Below are positions 26,611-34,596 of a DNA stretch of 64,000 nucleotides, in pieces. This stretch comes from CAUZIZ01 sp965218775 (GTDB lineage: Bacteria; Acidobacteriota; UBA6911; RPQK01; JAJDTT01), in assembly GCA_965218775.1 (NCBI GenBank), contig CBDCLS010000001.1, forward strand, positions 70,644 through 134,643, read 5' to 3'. The position numbers and the translations under genes are program-made. The notes beneath the pieces are model-generated. The model ran no database searches. It saw only the letters and a list, made by a program, of their open reading frames with translations, and had not been told where the DNA came from. The number at the start of each line of letters is the position of its first letter. Within the stretch, counting starts at the first letter, position 1.

Positions 26611-27657
26611 TCACGCCGCCTGGGAATGAAGGTTGGTGTTCTCGCGCCTCGGCGACTGACCGTTCTCTAGCAGCCTCCTACCTACCGAATCGAGCAAGCA
26701 GTCAAGCTCATCGGGATCGCTCACCTGCACCAGACGTTTCTGCAGATTCGCCAGGTTGGAGTACTGCTTCAAATAGCGAGTGATATGCTTTCGAATCAGG
26801 ATAAGAGACCTGTTCTGACCGTAGAAATCGGACATTCGCTTGAAGTGTCGTCTGATGAAATCGGCTTTCTCGGCAAACTCGACTTGAGCTCGGTCCCGTC
26901 GCTCGAAGATCCAGGGATTCCCCATCCCCTCCCGACCAATCATGACTGCGGTACATCCAGTGTGCCGCTTGATTCGGTCTATATCCGCTACGCAGCGAAC
27001 GTCTCCGTTACCGATTACGGGCACGGTGGCGATCTCGACAATCCGGGCGATAGCATCCCAGTCCGCCTGACCACTGTAGGCTTGATTCTTCGTCCGACCG
27101 TGGACCGCTACCAGACTGGCACCGTTATCTTGTAGCGCGCGGACAACGTCCAGGTAGTTGCACGAGTCCTCGTCCCAGCCCAGCCGAATCTTCCCAGTGA
27201 CCGGAACCTTTAATACTCGGGAAAGACGAGAAAAGATTCGGCCAATTTTTCGAGGATCCCGAAGCAATCCCGCCCCTGCGCCACGTCCGCTCACTTTGCG
27301 CACCGAGCAGCCCATGTTGAGGTCGACAATGTCAGGTCCCAGTTCCTCAATACGTCTGGCCACCTCCACGATTCGATCCTCCTCGCTGTCAAAGATCTGA
27401 AAAGTGACCGGCCGTTCCTCGGGACGATAAGAAAGCATCTGGAGCGTTCTCTCTCCCGGACCCGCAAGATAAGCAACCACCGAGACAAACTCGGTGTAGC
27501 TCATCGCGGATCCGTACTCCCGGCAAAGAGACCGGTAAGGAAGATCGCTGAAACCTGCCATCGGCGACAGGATAAGGTCTCCGGAGACGGGTATATCCCT
27601 GACCCGGAATGTGGGTGCTATAGCGCGACCTCGGGAGAGGTGACTATCAACAGTCAT
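26611..27657 (-). CDS. dus: tRNA-dihydrouridine synthase
   Basis: 348 residues from the ATG at 27657; an ATG at 27720 would add 21 residues and neither has a strong ribosome site. Flavin TIM barrel of the DusB-like group: LILSPMAGFSDLPYRSLCREYGS, DLNMGCSVRKVSGRGAGAGLLRDP with the catalytic Cys of the NxGCP-like loop changed to GCSVRKV, GKIRLGWDED, VHGRTKNQAYSGQADW, IGNGDV and IGREGMGNPWIF. It reduces uridine in the D-loop of tRNA with NADPH. It is convergent with the GH57-like gene (40-base gap, no clear terminator). Confidence 0.9.
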   Translation of the reverse strand: MTVDSHLSRGRAIAPTFRVRDIPVSGDLILSPMAGFSDLPYRSLCREYGSAMSYTEFVSVVAYLAGPGERTLQMLSYRPEERPVTFQIFDSEEDRIVEVARRIEELGPDIVDLNMGCSVRKVSGRGAGAGLLRDPRKIGRIFSRLSRVLKVPVTGKIRLGWDEDSCNYLDVVRALQDNGASLVAVHGRTKNQAYSGQADWDAIARIVEIATVPVIGNGDVRCVADIDRIKRHTGCTAVMIGREGMGNPWIFERRDRAQVEFAEKADFIRRHFKRMSDFYGQNRSLILIRKHITRYLKQYSNLANLQKRLVQVSDPDELDCLLDSVGRRLLENGQSPRRENTNLHSQAA

Positions 27658-27736
27658 CTCAATAGGATAGGACTTGGCGACGGGTTTTCGCAACACGAGG
27701 GGACTAGGCTGAAACTTCATTGGCGAACCTAGCTTT

Positions 27737-27796
27737 GGCCTCCAGGCCGAAGTCTTATGCTTCCGAGCCTTTGGCTCGGACGGCGGCCTGGAGCCC
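27737..27796. repeat. nested inverted repeat upstream of dus
   Basis: An outer arm GGCCTCCAGGCCG (27737-27749) pairs with CGGCCTGGAGCCC (27784-27796), one mismatch. Inside it TCCGAGCC (27762-27769) pairs perfectly with GGCTCGGA (27773-27780) around a TTT loop. No T-run follows, so it is not a typical terminator. The remaining 27797-27930 stretch shows no gene. Confidence 0.6.
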
Positions 27797-27934
27797 ACCG
27801 CTACGCCGGACCCAAAGTTTCCTTCTGAATGATCCGGCTCGCAGCTAAAGTGAAACTTGAACAGTGAACAGTGCCCTGAACGGGTGGACTGCCAGTATTA
27901 CGAACCCAAGTCCGGGGTGGCCTTGAGAGTCTAG

Positions 27935-28108
27935 CCCGCATTTCTCATGCCTGTCGTAGCGAGGCGTCGCAAGGGCCGTCCTGGCAAGGCTTGCGACCGA
28001 GGCCTCCGCAGTCGTATTTGTACAGTACGTCGAGGAGGCCGACCGAGCGAAACACAGCCAGGGCGGATGATTGCGGCGACGTAGTAGACCGGCGATGAGA
28101 AATGCGGG
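27935..28108. mobile_element. IS1380-related MITE, 174 bp
   Basis: 13-bp perfect inverted repeats CCCGCATTTCTCA at 27935-27947 and 28096-28108, flanked by CTAG at 27931-27934 and 28109-28112. The repeat differs by one base from the terminal repeat of the IS1380-family element at 32173 (CCCGGATTTCTCA). No coding sequence inside. It lies just downstream of csrA, so it may end the flagellar transcript. Confidence 0.8.
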
Positions 28109-28133
28109 CTAGGTGCGACGCTCGAGCTGAGGT

Positions 28134-28367
28134 CTATTTCCCCTTTTTTTTCAACTGTGAGAGAAGCTGGGAAGAAGGGACAGCTGACTTGCTTGCCAGT
28201 TGGTTTTGACTGACGATGGCGTCGTAGACTTCATTACGGTGAACGGGGATTTCGCGAGGCGCCTTGATTCCAATGCGGATCTGATCTCGATTGATGGAGA
28301 GTACCGTCACCTGGATGTTGTCCGAGATAACCAGACTCTCACCAACCTTGCGAGTGAAGACCAGCAT
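28134..28367 (-). CDS. csrA: carbon storage regulator / translational repressor CsrA
   Basis: 77 residues: MLVFTRKVGESLVISDNIQVTVLSI, GIKAPREIPVHRNEV (RNA-binding Arg near 44) and a C-terminal basic tail KKKGK. It dimerises and binds GGA hairpins to block translation. It is immediately downstream of fliW with no gap, as in FliW-CsrA systems; a matching hairpin is in the flagellin leader at 5680. Confidence 0.95.
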   Translation of the reverse strand: MLVFTRKVGESLVISDNIQVTVLSINRDQIRIGIKAPREIPVHRNEVYDAIVSQNQLASKSAVPSSQLLSQLKKKGK

Positions 28368-28802
28368 TCACCAAGCTTCCATCAAAGGGCGCTCGATCGG
28401 GTAACCTTGTCCAAGCAGAACAATCTGGGCTGCCTTGCTGTTATCGGAGTTGACGACCACAGGCGCCAACAGATTCATGGTCGCTTTCAGGGCATCCTCC
28501 GAGACCGTTACGACACACCAGATAAGCAGATCCGAGTCGTCTGTGAGTTCCAGGTTACTCCTCTGCTCCGCCGTCAACTCTACCTTGTAGTCGGGCTCCA
28601 ATACCAGTGGATCGATAACAGGAAAGGAAATTTCCGGCTGCTCGATCGACTGCAGAAATCTAAGCGGCTCGCAGGCTGCTGTATCTATTAGGAGAAAGCG
28701 GTGGAGTTGCTCGAACCCAGGCATCCCCGCTGGGAACAAGATCAGGTCCTCGTCCCTGAAATCAACCGTTCCGAAGTTGGAGGTAGCTAGGCTAGACGAC
28801 AT
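28368..28802 (-). CDS. fliW: flagellar assembly factor FliW
   Basis: 144 residues: FPAGMPGFEQLHRFLLID, FLQSIEQPEISFPVIDP and APVVVNSDNSKAAQIVL are the FliW hallmarks. FliW binds flagellin and, when free, sequesters CsrA so that flagellin is translated only as fast as it is exported. It overlaps flgL by one base and abuts csrA. Confidence 0.94.
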   Translation of the reverse strand: MSSSLATSNFGTVDFRDEDLILFPAGMPGFEQLHRFLLIDTAACEPLRFLQSIEQPEISFPVIDPLVLEPDYKVELTAEQRSNLELTDDSDLLIWCVVTVSEDALKATMNLLAPVVVNSDNSKAAQIVLLGQGYPIERPLMEAW

Positions 28803-29689
28803 CAGCCCAGAATATCGAAGAGGGTTGGTTGGTTCAACCGAGCTCCGACCGACATGGAGGCTCTCAAGGCCGTCTCATCTTGCAGAAGCTGAGAGATGGA
28901 GTTCGCAAGATCGGCATCCTCCAGATAAGAGGCCTCCTTTATCAGCGCCAGTCGTTCCTCAGCATGCCGAGTGTTGGTCTTCTCAACCTGATTCAAGGTC
29001 TGGGCGACCTTCACCCGTGCAGAGTCCACGTCTTCCGCAGCGGCGGTCAGCTTTGGCAGGAGGGCCAGGACTGCATCGGTATCCGACGCTCTGAGGTTGC
29101 TGGCCACTGCCGCGACGGTGTTGAGAAGATCGGAGTCTGCTTCGGTAAAAACATCGGACCCCACAACATTGGACGCAACACCGAGGCCATCCGAGATCTC
29201 AATCTGGTGGACGTATGCGTCGCCTTGGTAGATATAGGTCGATCCCGAAAGAACGAAGGGCTGGGTGAGGACCTCACTGCCGGCGAAAATATGCTCGCCG
29301 TCGACTCTGGTGTTCCCAATAAACACCATATGCTCGAGGATCTGCTCAACCTCGGTGGCAATGACAGCTTGCTCTTGTGGAGAGCGGATTCCGTTGATCC
29401 CCTGATTCGCCTTTTCGGCGACAGTGTTGATCAGGTTCCTTAATGAGTTGAGACTACCCGAAGTAGCCCCCATCTTGGCTTCAACCCGTTGAGCGTTCCT
29501 CGAGTATTGATTGACTCGAGCGATACTGTCACGAAGACGCAACAGCCGCGCACTTCCCACCGGGTCCTGGGAGGGCTTGGTTATTTTCTTGCCTGAGCTG
29601 ACCTCGTTGCTGCGTCTTGCAACCCACTCACGAACCTGCTCCAGGTGCGTCAGGAAGTTCCGAAGCATGCTGTTATCAGAAACTCTCAT
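28802..29689 (-). CDS. flgL: hook-filament junction protein FlgL
   Basis: 295 residues from ATG at 29689 (two codons after a TTG). Flagellin-like N-terminus (MRVSDNSMLRNFLTHLEQVREW, SSGKKITKPSQDPVGSARLLRLRDSI) and C-terminus (LEDADLANSISQLLQDETALRASMSVGARLNQPTLFDILG). Connects FlgK to the first flagellin subunits. Confidence 0.92.
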   Translation of the reverse strand: MRVSDNSMLRNFLTHLEQVREWVARRSNEVSSGKKITKPSQDPVGSARLLRLRDSIARVNQYSRNAQRVEAKMGATSGSLNSLRNLINTVAEKANQGINGIRSPQEQAVIATEVEQILEHMVFIGNTRVDGEHIFAGSEVLTQPFVLSGSTYIYQGDAYVHQIEISDGLGVASNVVGSDVFTEADSDLLNTVAAVASNLRASDTDAVLALLPKLTAAAEDVDSARVKVAQTLNQVEKTNTRHAEERLALIKEASYLEDADLANSISQLLQDETALRASMSVGARLNQPTLFDILG

Positions 29690-29699
29690 GTCCAATCCG

Positions 29700-31073
29700 T
29701 TACCTGATCAAGTTCATGGTCTCGGCTAGCAGCTCGTCCAAGGTTCTCATCACCCTGGCAGTGGCTTGATAAGAGCGTTGATACTGGATCATGTTGACAG
29801 CTTCCTCGTCCAGTGAGACTCCCGAAAAGGAGTCACGCTGATTCTCCAGCTCACTGAGGACGCGGTCTTGCCCTAGCATGTCCTCCTGGACCTCCCGCGC
29901 CGCCAGACCTGCGTCGAAAACCAGTTCAGAAAAGAACTCGCCGAAGGTTCGGTCGCCCAATTCAGTCAGACGGGTATCGCGGAGATCTGCGATCTGCTGA
30001 GCAACTGCTCCATTGCCCGGACCGGACGAGAGCGCTCCGGCGGCAACATGAGACGGGAGCAGCGTGGAATTGATTGCCAGCGTGCTCGCCTCGCTCCCAG
30101 CGGTAAACGTGAAAAAATCGCGGCCGCTGATATCGTCCAGCCCCTCACCGCTTTGGTGCAGTGTATTGACTTGGTCACCCAAAGTTGCGGCCAAGGTGTT
30201 CAGTTCGCCTCGAAAGCTCGGGAACACTTGAGATTGTAATTCAAGCGTCGCTCCCAGCCTTCCCTCGTTGATGCTGGAAGTGATGTCCACACCATCAACG
30301 GTTAGAGAGAATCCTCCCGAGGCCTCGTCCAGCTCGATTGTATGCGCCGTGTGACCGTTCATGAGAAGGCGGCCTGTGCCGACGGTGGTGACGTGCAGAC
30401 CCTGATCGGTCTGGTAGTAGTGAAAGTCGATCTCACCAGCTAACTGCCGTAAGATCTGCTCTTGTTGGTCTTGAAGAGGGCCCGCGTCCAGCCCCTGACG
30501 TAACAAAGACGTCACCTCTGCATCGACCCTGGAGAGTTGCTTGAGCAGCGAATTCGTGTGGGCAACCGAGTTCCGAGCTTCGGCCCGGTTGTCCCTTTCG
30601 AGTGAAGCAATCGCCAGGGATGTATCCTTGATCACATCGGCTGTTCGCTGCCCCTCTGCCAGCACTGATTGTCGAAACTCGAGCGAAGCAGGATTCGCCT
30701 CGAGCTCGAGGAAACTGTCGAAGAACCGAGAAATCTGAGCAGAGATACCCGACCCCTCAGAGCCATACAGAACGGCTTCAATCTGCTCCAGGGTAAACCT
30801 TTGCCCAGACAGGTTACCTCTCCTCTGAAGTTCACCCAGAATGCGGGTTTCGATGAGATTGTTTCGAGTGGAGGTAATCCGGTCTATCTCCACTCCACCA
30901 CCCAGTACACCAAAAGCAAAAGTTCCTATATCGGAACTTTCAAAGACGGGTCGCCGGCGACTGTAGCCAGGTGTGTTGACGTTGGCGACGTTTTCACTCA
31001 CCACCGCCAAGGCCGATTGCAGGCTCGCAAGAGTCCTTGCCCCAGCCCTTAAACCGTCGAATAAGCCACTCAT
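29700..31073 (-). CDS. flgK: hook-associated protein FlgK
   Basis: 457 residues. The N-terminal rod/hook motif is ASLQSALAVVSENVANVNTPGYSRRRP and the C-terminal domain ends VSLDEEAVNMIQYQRSYQATARVMRTLDELLAETMNLI. It is the first hook-filament junction protein. It lies between flgN and flgL, ten bases from flgL. Confidence 0.94.
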   Translation of the reverse strand: MSGLFDGLRAGARTLASLQSALAVVSENVANVNTPGYSRRRPVFESSDIGTFAFGVLGGGVEIDRITSTRNNLIETRILGELQRRGNLSGQRFTLEQIEAVLYGSEGSGISAQISRFFDSFLELEANPASLEFRQSVLAEGQRTADVIKDTSLAIASLERDNRAEARNSVAHTNSLLKQLSRVDAEVTSLLRQGLDAGPLQDQQEQILRQLAGEIDFHYYQTDQGLHVTTVGTGRLLMNGHTAHTIELDEASGGFSLTVDGVDITSSINEGRLGATLELQSQVFPSFRGELNTLAATLGDQVNTLHQSGEGLDDISGRDFFTFTAGSEASTLAINSTLLPSHVAAGALSSGPGNGAVAQQIADLRDTRLTELGDRTFGEFFSELVFDAGLAAREVQEDMLGQDRVLSELENQRDSFSGVSLDEEAVNMIQYQRSYQATARVMRTLDELLAETMNLIR

Positions 31074-31092
31074 AGCTTGATACTCGAATAGT

Positions 31093-31542
31093 TCAGCACG
31101 CGAAACTGGCCCGTCTTACGGCTCCCGTATTGGGACTAAGCTGGCCCTGACCGTCATAGCTCGTGACGCTCCGGAAGATCTCCTGGAGCATCCCCTGCAC
31201 GAAGGAAAGCGAGCCATAGACATAGCGGTAGTTCCGCAGGTTGACCCGAAGCAACTCCCGGATCGCAGCCTCTAGGCGCCGAAGCAGAGTTCGGGCTTTT
31301 ACTCGACGCTCCCCTTCCAGTCCCAGAATCCATTCGGAGACAGAGGTCTCCCCCAAGAGGGCCCTGATTCGGTCCTCGGTGTCCCGGATGGCATGAGTCA
31401 GCGGAGCTTCTGGATCCGTCTTCTCCTGGGAGTCCGGACTTCCCTGAAAGAGCCCTTCAAACCGCAAGACTTGCGTCTCGAGAAGCTTCTCATAAAGGTT
31501 CACCTCGCGCTCGAGAAGGTCTACGACGTCTTGGAACTTCAT
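31093..31542 (-). CDS. flgN: FlgN-type export chaperone
   Basis: 149 residues, helical, with coiled-coil N-terminus (LLEREVNLYEKLLETQVLRFEGLF) and the FlgN-like C-terminus LLRVNLRNYRYVYGSLSFVQGML. It keeps FlgK and FlgL export-competent. It overlaps the stop of the small upstream frame by four bases (ATGA). Confidence 0.85.
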   Translation of the reverse strand: MKFQDVVDLLEREVNLYEKLLETQVLRFEGLFQGSPDSQEKTDPEAPLTHAIRDTEDRIRALLGETSVSEWILGLEGERRVKARTLLRRLEAAIRELLRVNLRNYRYVYGSLSFVQGMLQEIFRSVTSYDGQGQLSPNTGAVRRASFAC

Positions 31543-31730
31543 ACTGGTTGTACTCGGATATCCAGGTTCAGATCGGAAGGAGCTTCGGGCGTTTGTCCTG
31601 GAACCTGTTTGGAACGCTCATTCCGTAGGGGTAACGGCCGGTGGGACTTGCGTCTCTTCTTCTGTTGGCAGGCACCCGTCCGCTCGACCCGAGCCCAGGG
31701 AATTTGAGTGACAGAACTGCGCTCCAGCAT
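31539..31730 (-). CDS. small basic protein between flgM and flgN (putative)
   Basis: 63 residues, rich in Arg/Lys/Gln. The ATG at 31730 has GAGGTG upstream at a normal distance, and the stop overlaps the flgN start as ATGA, which suggests translational coupling. The C-terminus DLNLDIRVQPV is the only ordered-looking part. No family recognised; it could be chance. Confidence 0.4.
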   Translation of the reverse strand: MLERSSVTQIPWARVERTGACQQKKRRKSHRPLPLRNERSKQVPGQTPEAPSDLNLDIRVQPV

Positions 31731-31802
31731 CTTGCACCTCCCAAGCCTGGGGGATCACTGTTGGAGCGTCGAACGCCCCTCAGCTACCCCGGGAAAGCGC
31801 GC

Positions 31803-32105
31803 TCAAGCTAGCTCGTCGACGATACCGCCCTTGATCATCGACTCGGCGACTACATCAGCCTTGATATCGTAGGTCCCTGCTTTCAGCTTTTCCGAGATTT
31901 CGTGAACACGCTCGGTTCGCACTTCAGGGGCCTCGTGTACCTTCTGCTGATAAGTCTCGAGTTGCCGGCTCGAGGCAGAAAACTCCAGTCGGTCTCCGAC
32001 CTGATTCAGCTCTTGAACTCTTTTGGATTGTTCCTGAGCCGAGTTCTCGGTCTTGCCGACATGCAGCTTAGAATCAACAAATGGATTGTTTCCGTCAATC
32101 TTCAT
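31803..32105 (-). CDS. flgM: anti-sigma-28 factor FlgM
   Basis: 100 residues from the ATG at 32105 (AAGGT-type site upstream; a GTG six codons earlier is less likely). Disordered N-terminus, then the FlgM sigma-binding region: DRLEFSASSRQLETYQQKV, RTERVHEISEKLKAGTYDIKADVVAESMIKGGIVDEL. It binds FliA until exported through the finished hook. Confidence 0.9.
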   Translation of the reverse strand: MKIDGNNPFVDSKLHVGKTENSAQEQSKRVQELNQVGDRLEFSASSRQLETYQQKVHEAPEVRTERVHEISEKLKAGTYDIKADVVAESMIKGGIVDELA

Positions 32106-32138
32106 AAAGCCCTTACCTTCCACCTTTCTTAACCAGCC

Positions 32139-32165
32139 TTATCGGACCTCACCAGAAGAACTTTA
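32139..32165 (-). promoter_or_regulatory. sigma-28 promoter of the flgM-flgN-flgK-flgL-fliW-csrA operon
   Basis: Minus strand: TAAAGTTC (32165-32158), 11 bases, TCCGATAA (32146-32139): 14 of 16 match. The start would be near 32132, about 27 bases before the flgM ATG. The IS1380-family element begins 8 bases upstream of the -35 and leaves the promoter intact. Confidence 0.82.
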
Positions 32166-32172
32166 CCCCTAA

Positions 32173-33861
32173 CCCGGATTTCTCAAAGACAAGAAAAAGC
32201 AGTCAGCTCTATGTGATATAAAGTCTTTGTTATCAGATACTTAATAATCACAAGGAGCTGACTACTATGACCACAGAGTGTATCGCTTCCAAGCTGGAGT
32301 TTCAAGAGCTAGAAGGGCGCCGAGTCGAGGCAGAATTCAATGGGGGGCAGATCACCTCAGACTCCGGGGGGTTGCTGTTACGGGAGGTGGAGAGCCGCTA
32401 TGGGTTCATTAGCGGCTTGGCCGCCTGCTTTGGGGACCGGCGCGATCCTCGCTTCACCGAGTTCAGTGTGGAGGAACTGGTGGGGCAGCGGATTTACGGA
32501 CTGGCCCTAGGCTATGAGGATGTCAACGATCATGAGGAGCTCCGGGCAGATCCGCTGATGGCGGTGTTGGTCGGCAAGGAAGATCCCTTGGGGAGGGATC
32601 GGCGAGCGGAAGCGGATCGAGGCAAGGCGTGTGCGGGCAAGAGCACCCTCAATCGTTTGGAGTTGTCCTCGGTGACGCAGGATAAATATCGCAAGACGCC
32701 GGTGGATGAAGCCGCGGTCGAAGCGTTTTTGGTGGAGCAGTTCATTCGGGTGCGAGGCGGGAAACCGAAGGAGTTGGTCTTGGACCTGGATGCGACGGAT
32801 GATCCGCTGCACGGAGAACAGGAGGGTCGTTTCTACCATGGCTACTACCGGTGTTACTGCTACCTGCCGCTGTATGTGTTTTGCGAGGGGTATGTGCTGG
32901 GGGCCAAGCTGCGGGTGTCGAACCTGGATGGCTCCGAAGGAGCGGTCCAGGAGATGGAGCGGATGGTGGGACAACTGCGGGCGAAGTGGCCGAAGGTCCG
33001 CATTACTCTGCGGGCGGACAGCAGCTTTGCCCGCGAGGCGTTGATGAAATGGTGTGAGGAGCATCGAGTGGATTACGTCTTCGGTCTGGCCCGCAATCAG
33101 CGCTTAGAGGGGGCCCTGGAGTCCGAGTTGGAACAGGCCCAGGCACTGCAACAAGCCAACGGCAGCAGCGCCCGAGTCTACAAGGACTTTCGTTACCAGA
33201 CGCGCAAAAGCTGGAGTCAAGAGCGGCGAGTGGTGGGCAAGGCCGAGTACACGGGTAAGGGATCCAATCCCCGCTTTGTCGTCACCTCGCTGGGAGCGAA
33301 GCGGTGGCCCGCCCAAAAGCTGTACGAGGAGCTGTACTGCGCGCGAGGGGAAGCGGAGAATCGGATTAAGGAGCAGCAGCTAGAGCTGTTTGCCGATCGG
33401 ACCTCGACGCACCGCATGAAGAGCAATCAGCTGCGCCTGTGGTTTTCCTCGGTGGCTTACAATCTGCTGCACACGCTCAGGTGTGTCGCTTTGAAGGGGA
33501 CCCAGTGGGCGAAGGCGCAATGCCAGACGATTCGCCTCAAACTGTTGAAGATAGGAGGCCAGATTCGGGTCAGTGTCCGACGGGTGAGCTTGTCGCTGAG
33601 CGAGGGTTATCCTTACCAAACACTCTACGCCCAAACCTTGGCCCAGCTTCAACAGCTCGGCTGAGCGGAGGCAAACCGGAAATCCCAACCATCTGCAACT
33701 GAGGCGGCTGAGGTGTGTCTGAAAAACCGGTTTTCCGCCTTCAACATAGGTGTCACCAAGCTCTCGCACTCTACAGTGCCCTCAACTGAGACTTCGGCTC
33801 AAACCAGAGTCGAAAAATCGACTAAAATCAGCCTTTCTGCTTTCACTATGAGAAATCCGGG
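32173..33861 (+). mobile_element. IS1380-family insertion sequence, 1,689 bp
   Basis: 13-bp perfect inverted repeats CCCGGATTTCTCA at 32173-32185 and 33849-33861, flanked by CTAA at 32169-32172 and 33862-33865 (4-bp duplication). It separates flgJ (33887) from the flgM promoter. One transposase gene, plus strand, opposite to its flagellar neighbours. Confidence 0.92.
32267..33664 (+). CDS. IS1380-family transposase
   Basis: 465 residues. Family hallmarks: AEFNGGQITSDSGGLLLREVE, FSVEELVGQRIYGLALGYEDVNDH, first catalytic Asp in LVLDLDATDDPLHG, second in RADSSFAREALMKWCEEH and Glu in RGEAENRIKEQQLELFADRTS. The C-terminus continues to the end without disruption. AAGGAG lies 9 bases before the ATG. 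Appears intact. Confidence 0.93.
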   Translation: MTTECIASKLEFQELEGRRVEAEFNGGQITSDSGGLLLREVESRYGFISGLAACFGDRRDPRFTEFSVEELVGQRIYGLALGYEDVNDHEELRADPLMAVLVGKEDPLGRDRRAEADRGKACAGKSTLNRLELSSVTQDKYRKTPVDEAAVEAFLVEQFIRVRGGKPKELVLDLDATDDPLHGEQEGRFYHGYYRCYCYLPLYVFCEGYVLGAKLRVSNLDGSEGAVQEMERMVGQLRAKWPKVRITLRADSSFAREALMKWCEEHRVDYVFGLARNQRLEGALESELEQAQALQQANGSSARVYKDFRYQTRKSWSQERRVVGKAEYTGKGSNPRFVVTSLGAKRWPAQKLYEELYCARGEAENRIKEQQLELFADRTSTHRMKSNQLRLWFSSVAYNLLHTLRCVALKGTQWAKAQCQTIRLKLLKIGGQIRVSVRRVSLSLSEGYPYQTLYAQTLAQLQQLG

Positions 33862-33886
33862 CTAAAGTGTGATCGGGGTCACATTT

Positions 33887-34594
33887 TCATAAATTATTTT
33901 GCGTCTTCGGATGACTCGTCAAAGGATGCACCAGGCGGCCCCCTTTTTCCATCTCGATATGGAGGTGCGGGCCAGTCGCCCTTCCTGTCTTCCCAACCCG
34001 GCCCAAGATCTGGTTGGCAGTCACGCTCTCGCCGCTTCGTACCAGTGCCTCCTTGAGATGACCGTAGCGAACGCGGGTGCCCTGGTTGTCTTCGACTATG
34101 ACTGTGTTCCCATAGCCTCGCCGCCACCCGGAGAAAACAACCTTACCACCGCCCAGAGACGGCACCGGGGTTCCTTCGGGCGCAGCCAGGTCTACCCCTT
34201 TGTGATAGCGCAATTCCCCGTTGATTGGATCACGGCGCCAGCCCATGTCGGAAACCGGGCGATAGGGACTTTCAGTGGCCGCTGGAACTTCCTTCGGGCT
34301 CCCGTTCTCGCGCTTGAGCTGGCCCTCAATCAACTCGGCAATTCCCAGGCTCTGCTTGCGCGCCAGGGAGCGAGCCAGCTGTTGATCCATCATTTCGAGG
34401 TAGGTTTCGTGTCCGGCCTCTTTGGGAAACAGGCCTCCGCTCTCCACACTTCGCCGCATGGTCTTCAGCAGATAGGCCAACAGGAGAGCTTCGAACTCCT
34501 GTGCTACCTCCGAAACAGAACGGCTATCTCGAATGCTGGCAATGGGGTCGCCCATCGAGGGCAACATAGCATGGCTGATGAATGGTGCTGACAT
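33887..34594 (-). CDS. flgJ: rod-binding protein FlgJ fused to M23 peptidase
   Basis: 235 residues. The rod-binding FlgJ domain spans about 25-90 (VAQEFEALLLAYLLKTMRRSV, LEMMDQQLARSLA). A LytM/M23 metallo-endopeptidase spans about 125-225, with zinc ligands His131 and Asp135 (YHKGVDLAAPEGTPV), His179 (RYGHL) and His210/His212 (GPHLHIEM). It would open the peptidoglycan for the rod. In enterobacterial FlgJ this job is done by a GH73 glucosaminidase domain instead. No signal peptide is seen, as expected for export through the flagellar system. Confidence 0.9.
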   Translation of the reverse strand: MSAPFISHAMLPSMGDPIASIRDSRSVSEVAQEFEALLLAYLLKTMRRSVESGGLFPKEAGHETYLEMMDQQLARSLARKQSLGIAELIEGQLKRENGSPKEVPAATESPYRPVSDMGWRRDPINGELRYHKGVDLAAPEGTPVPSLGGGKVVFSGWRRGYGNTVIVEDNQGTRVRYGHLKEALVRSGESVTANQILGRVGKTGRATGPHLHIEMEKGGRLVHPLTSHPKTQNNL

Positions 34595-34596
34595 AC

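Noticed and set aside
33867..33882. TGTGA-N6-TCACA, a CRP-like palindrome after flgJ
   Set aside because: It lies downstream of flgJ and beside the IS1380 end, with no gene start to regulate; the stem followed by CTTT may at best be a weak terminator.
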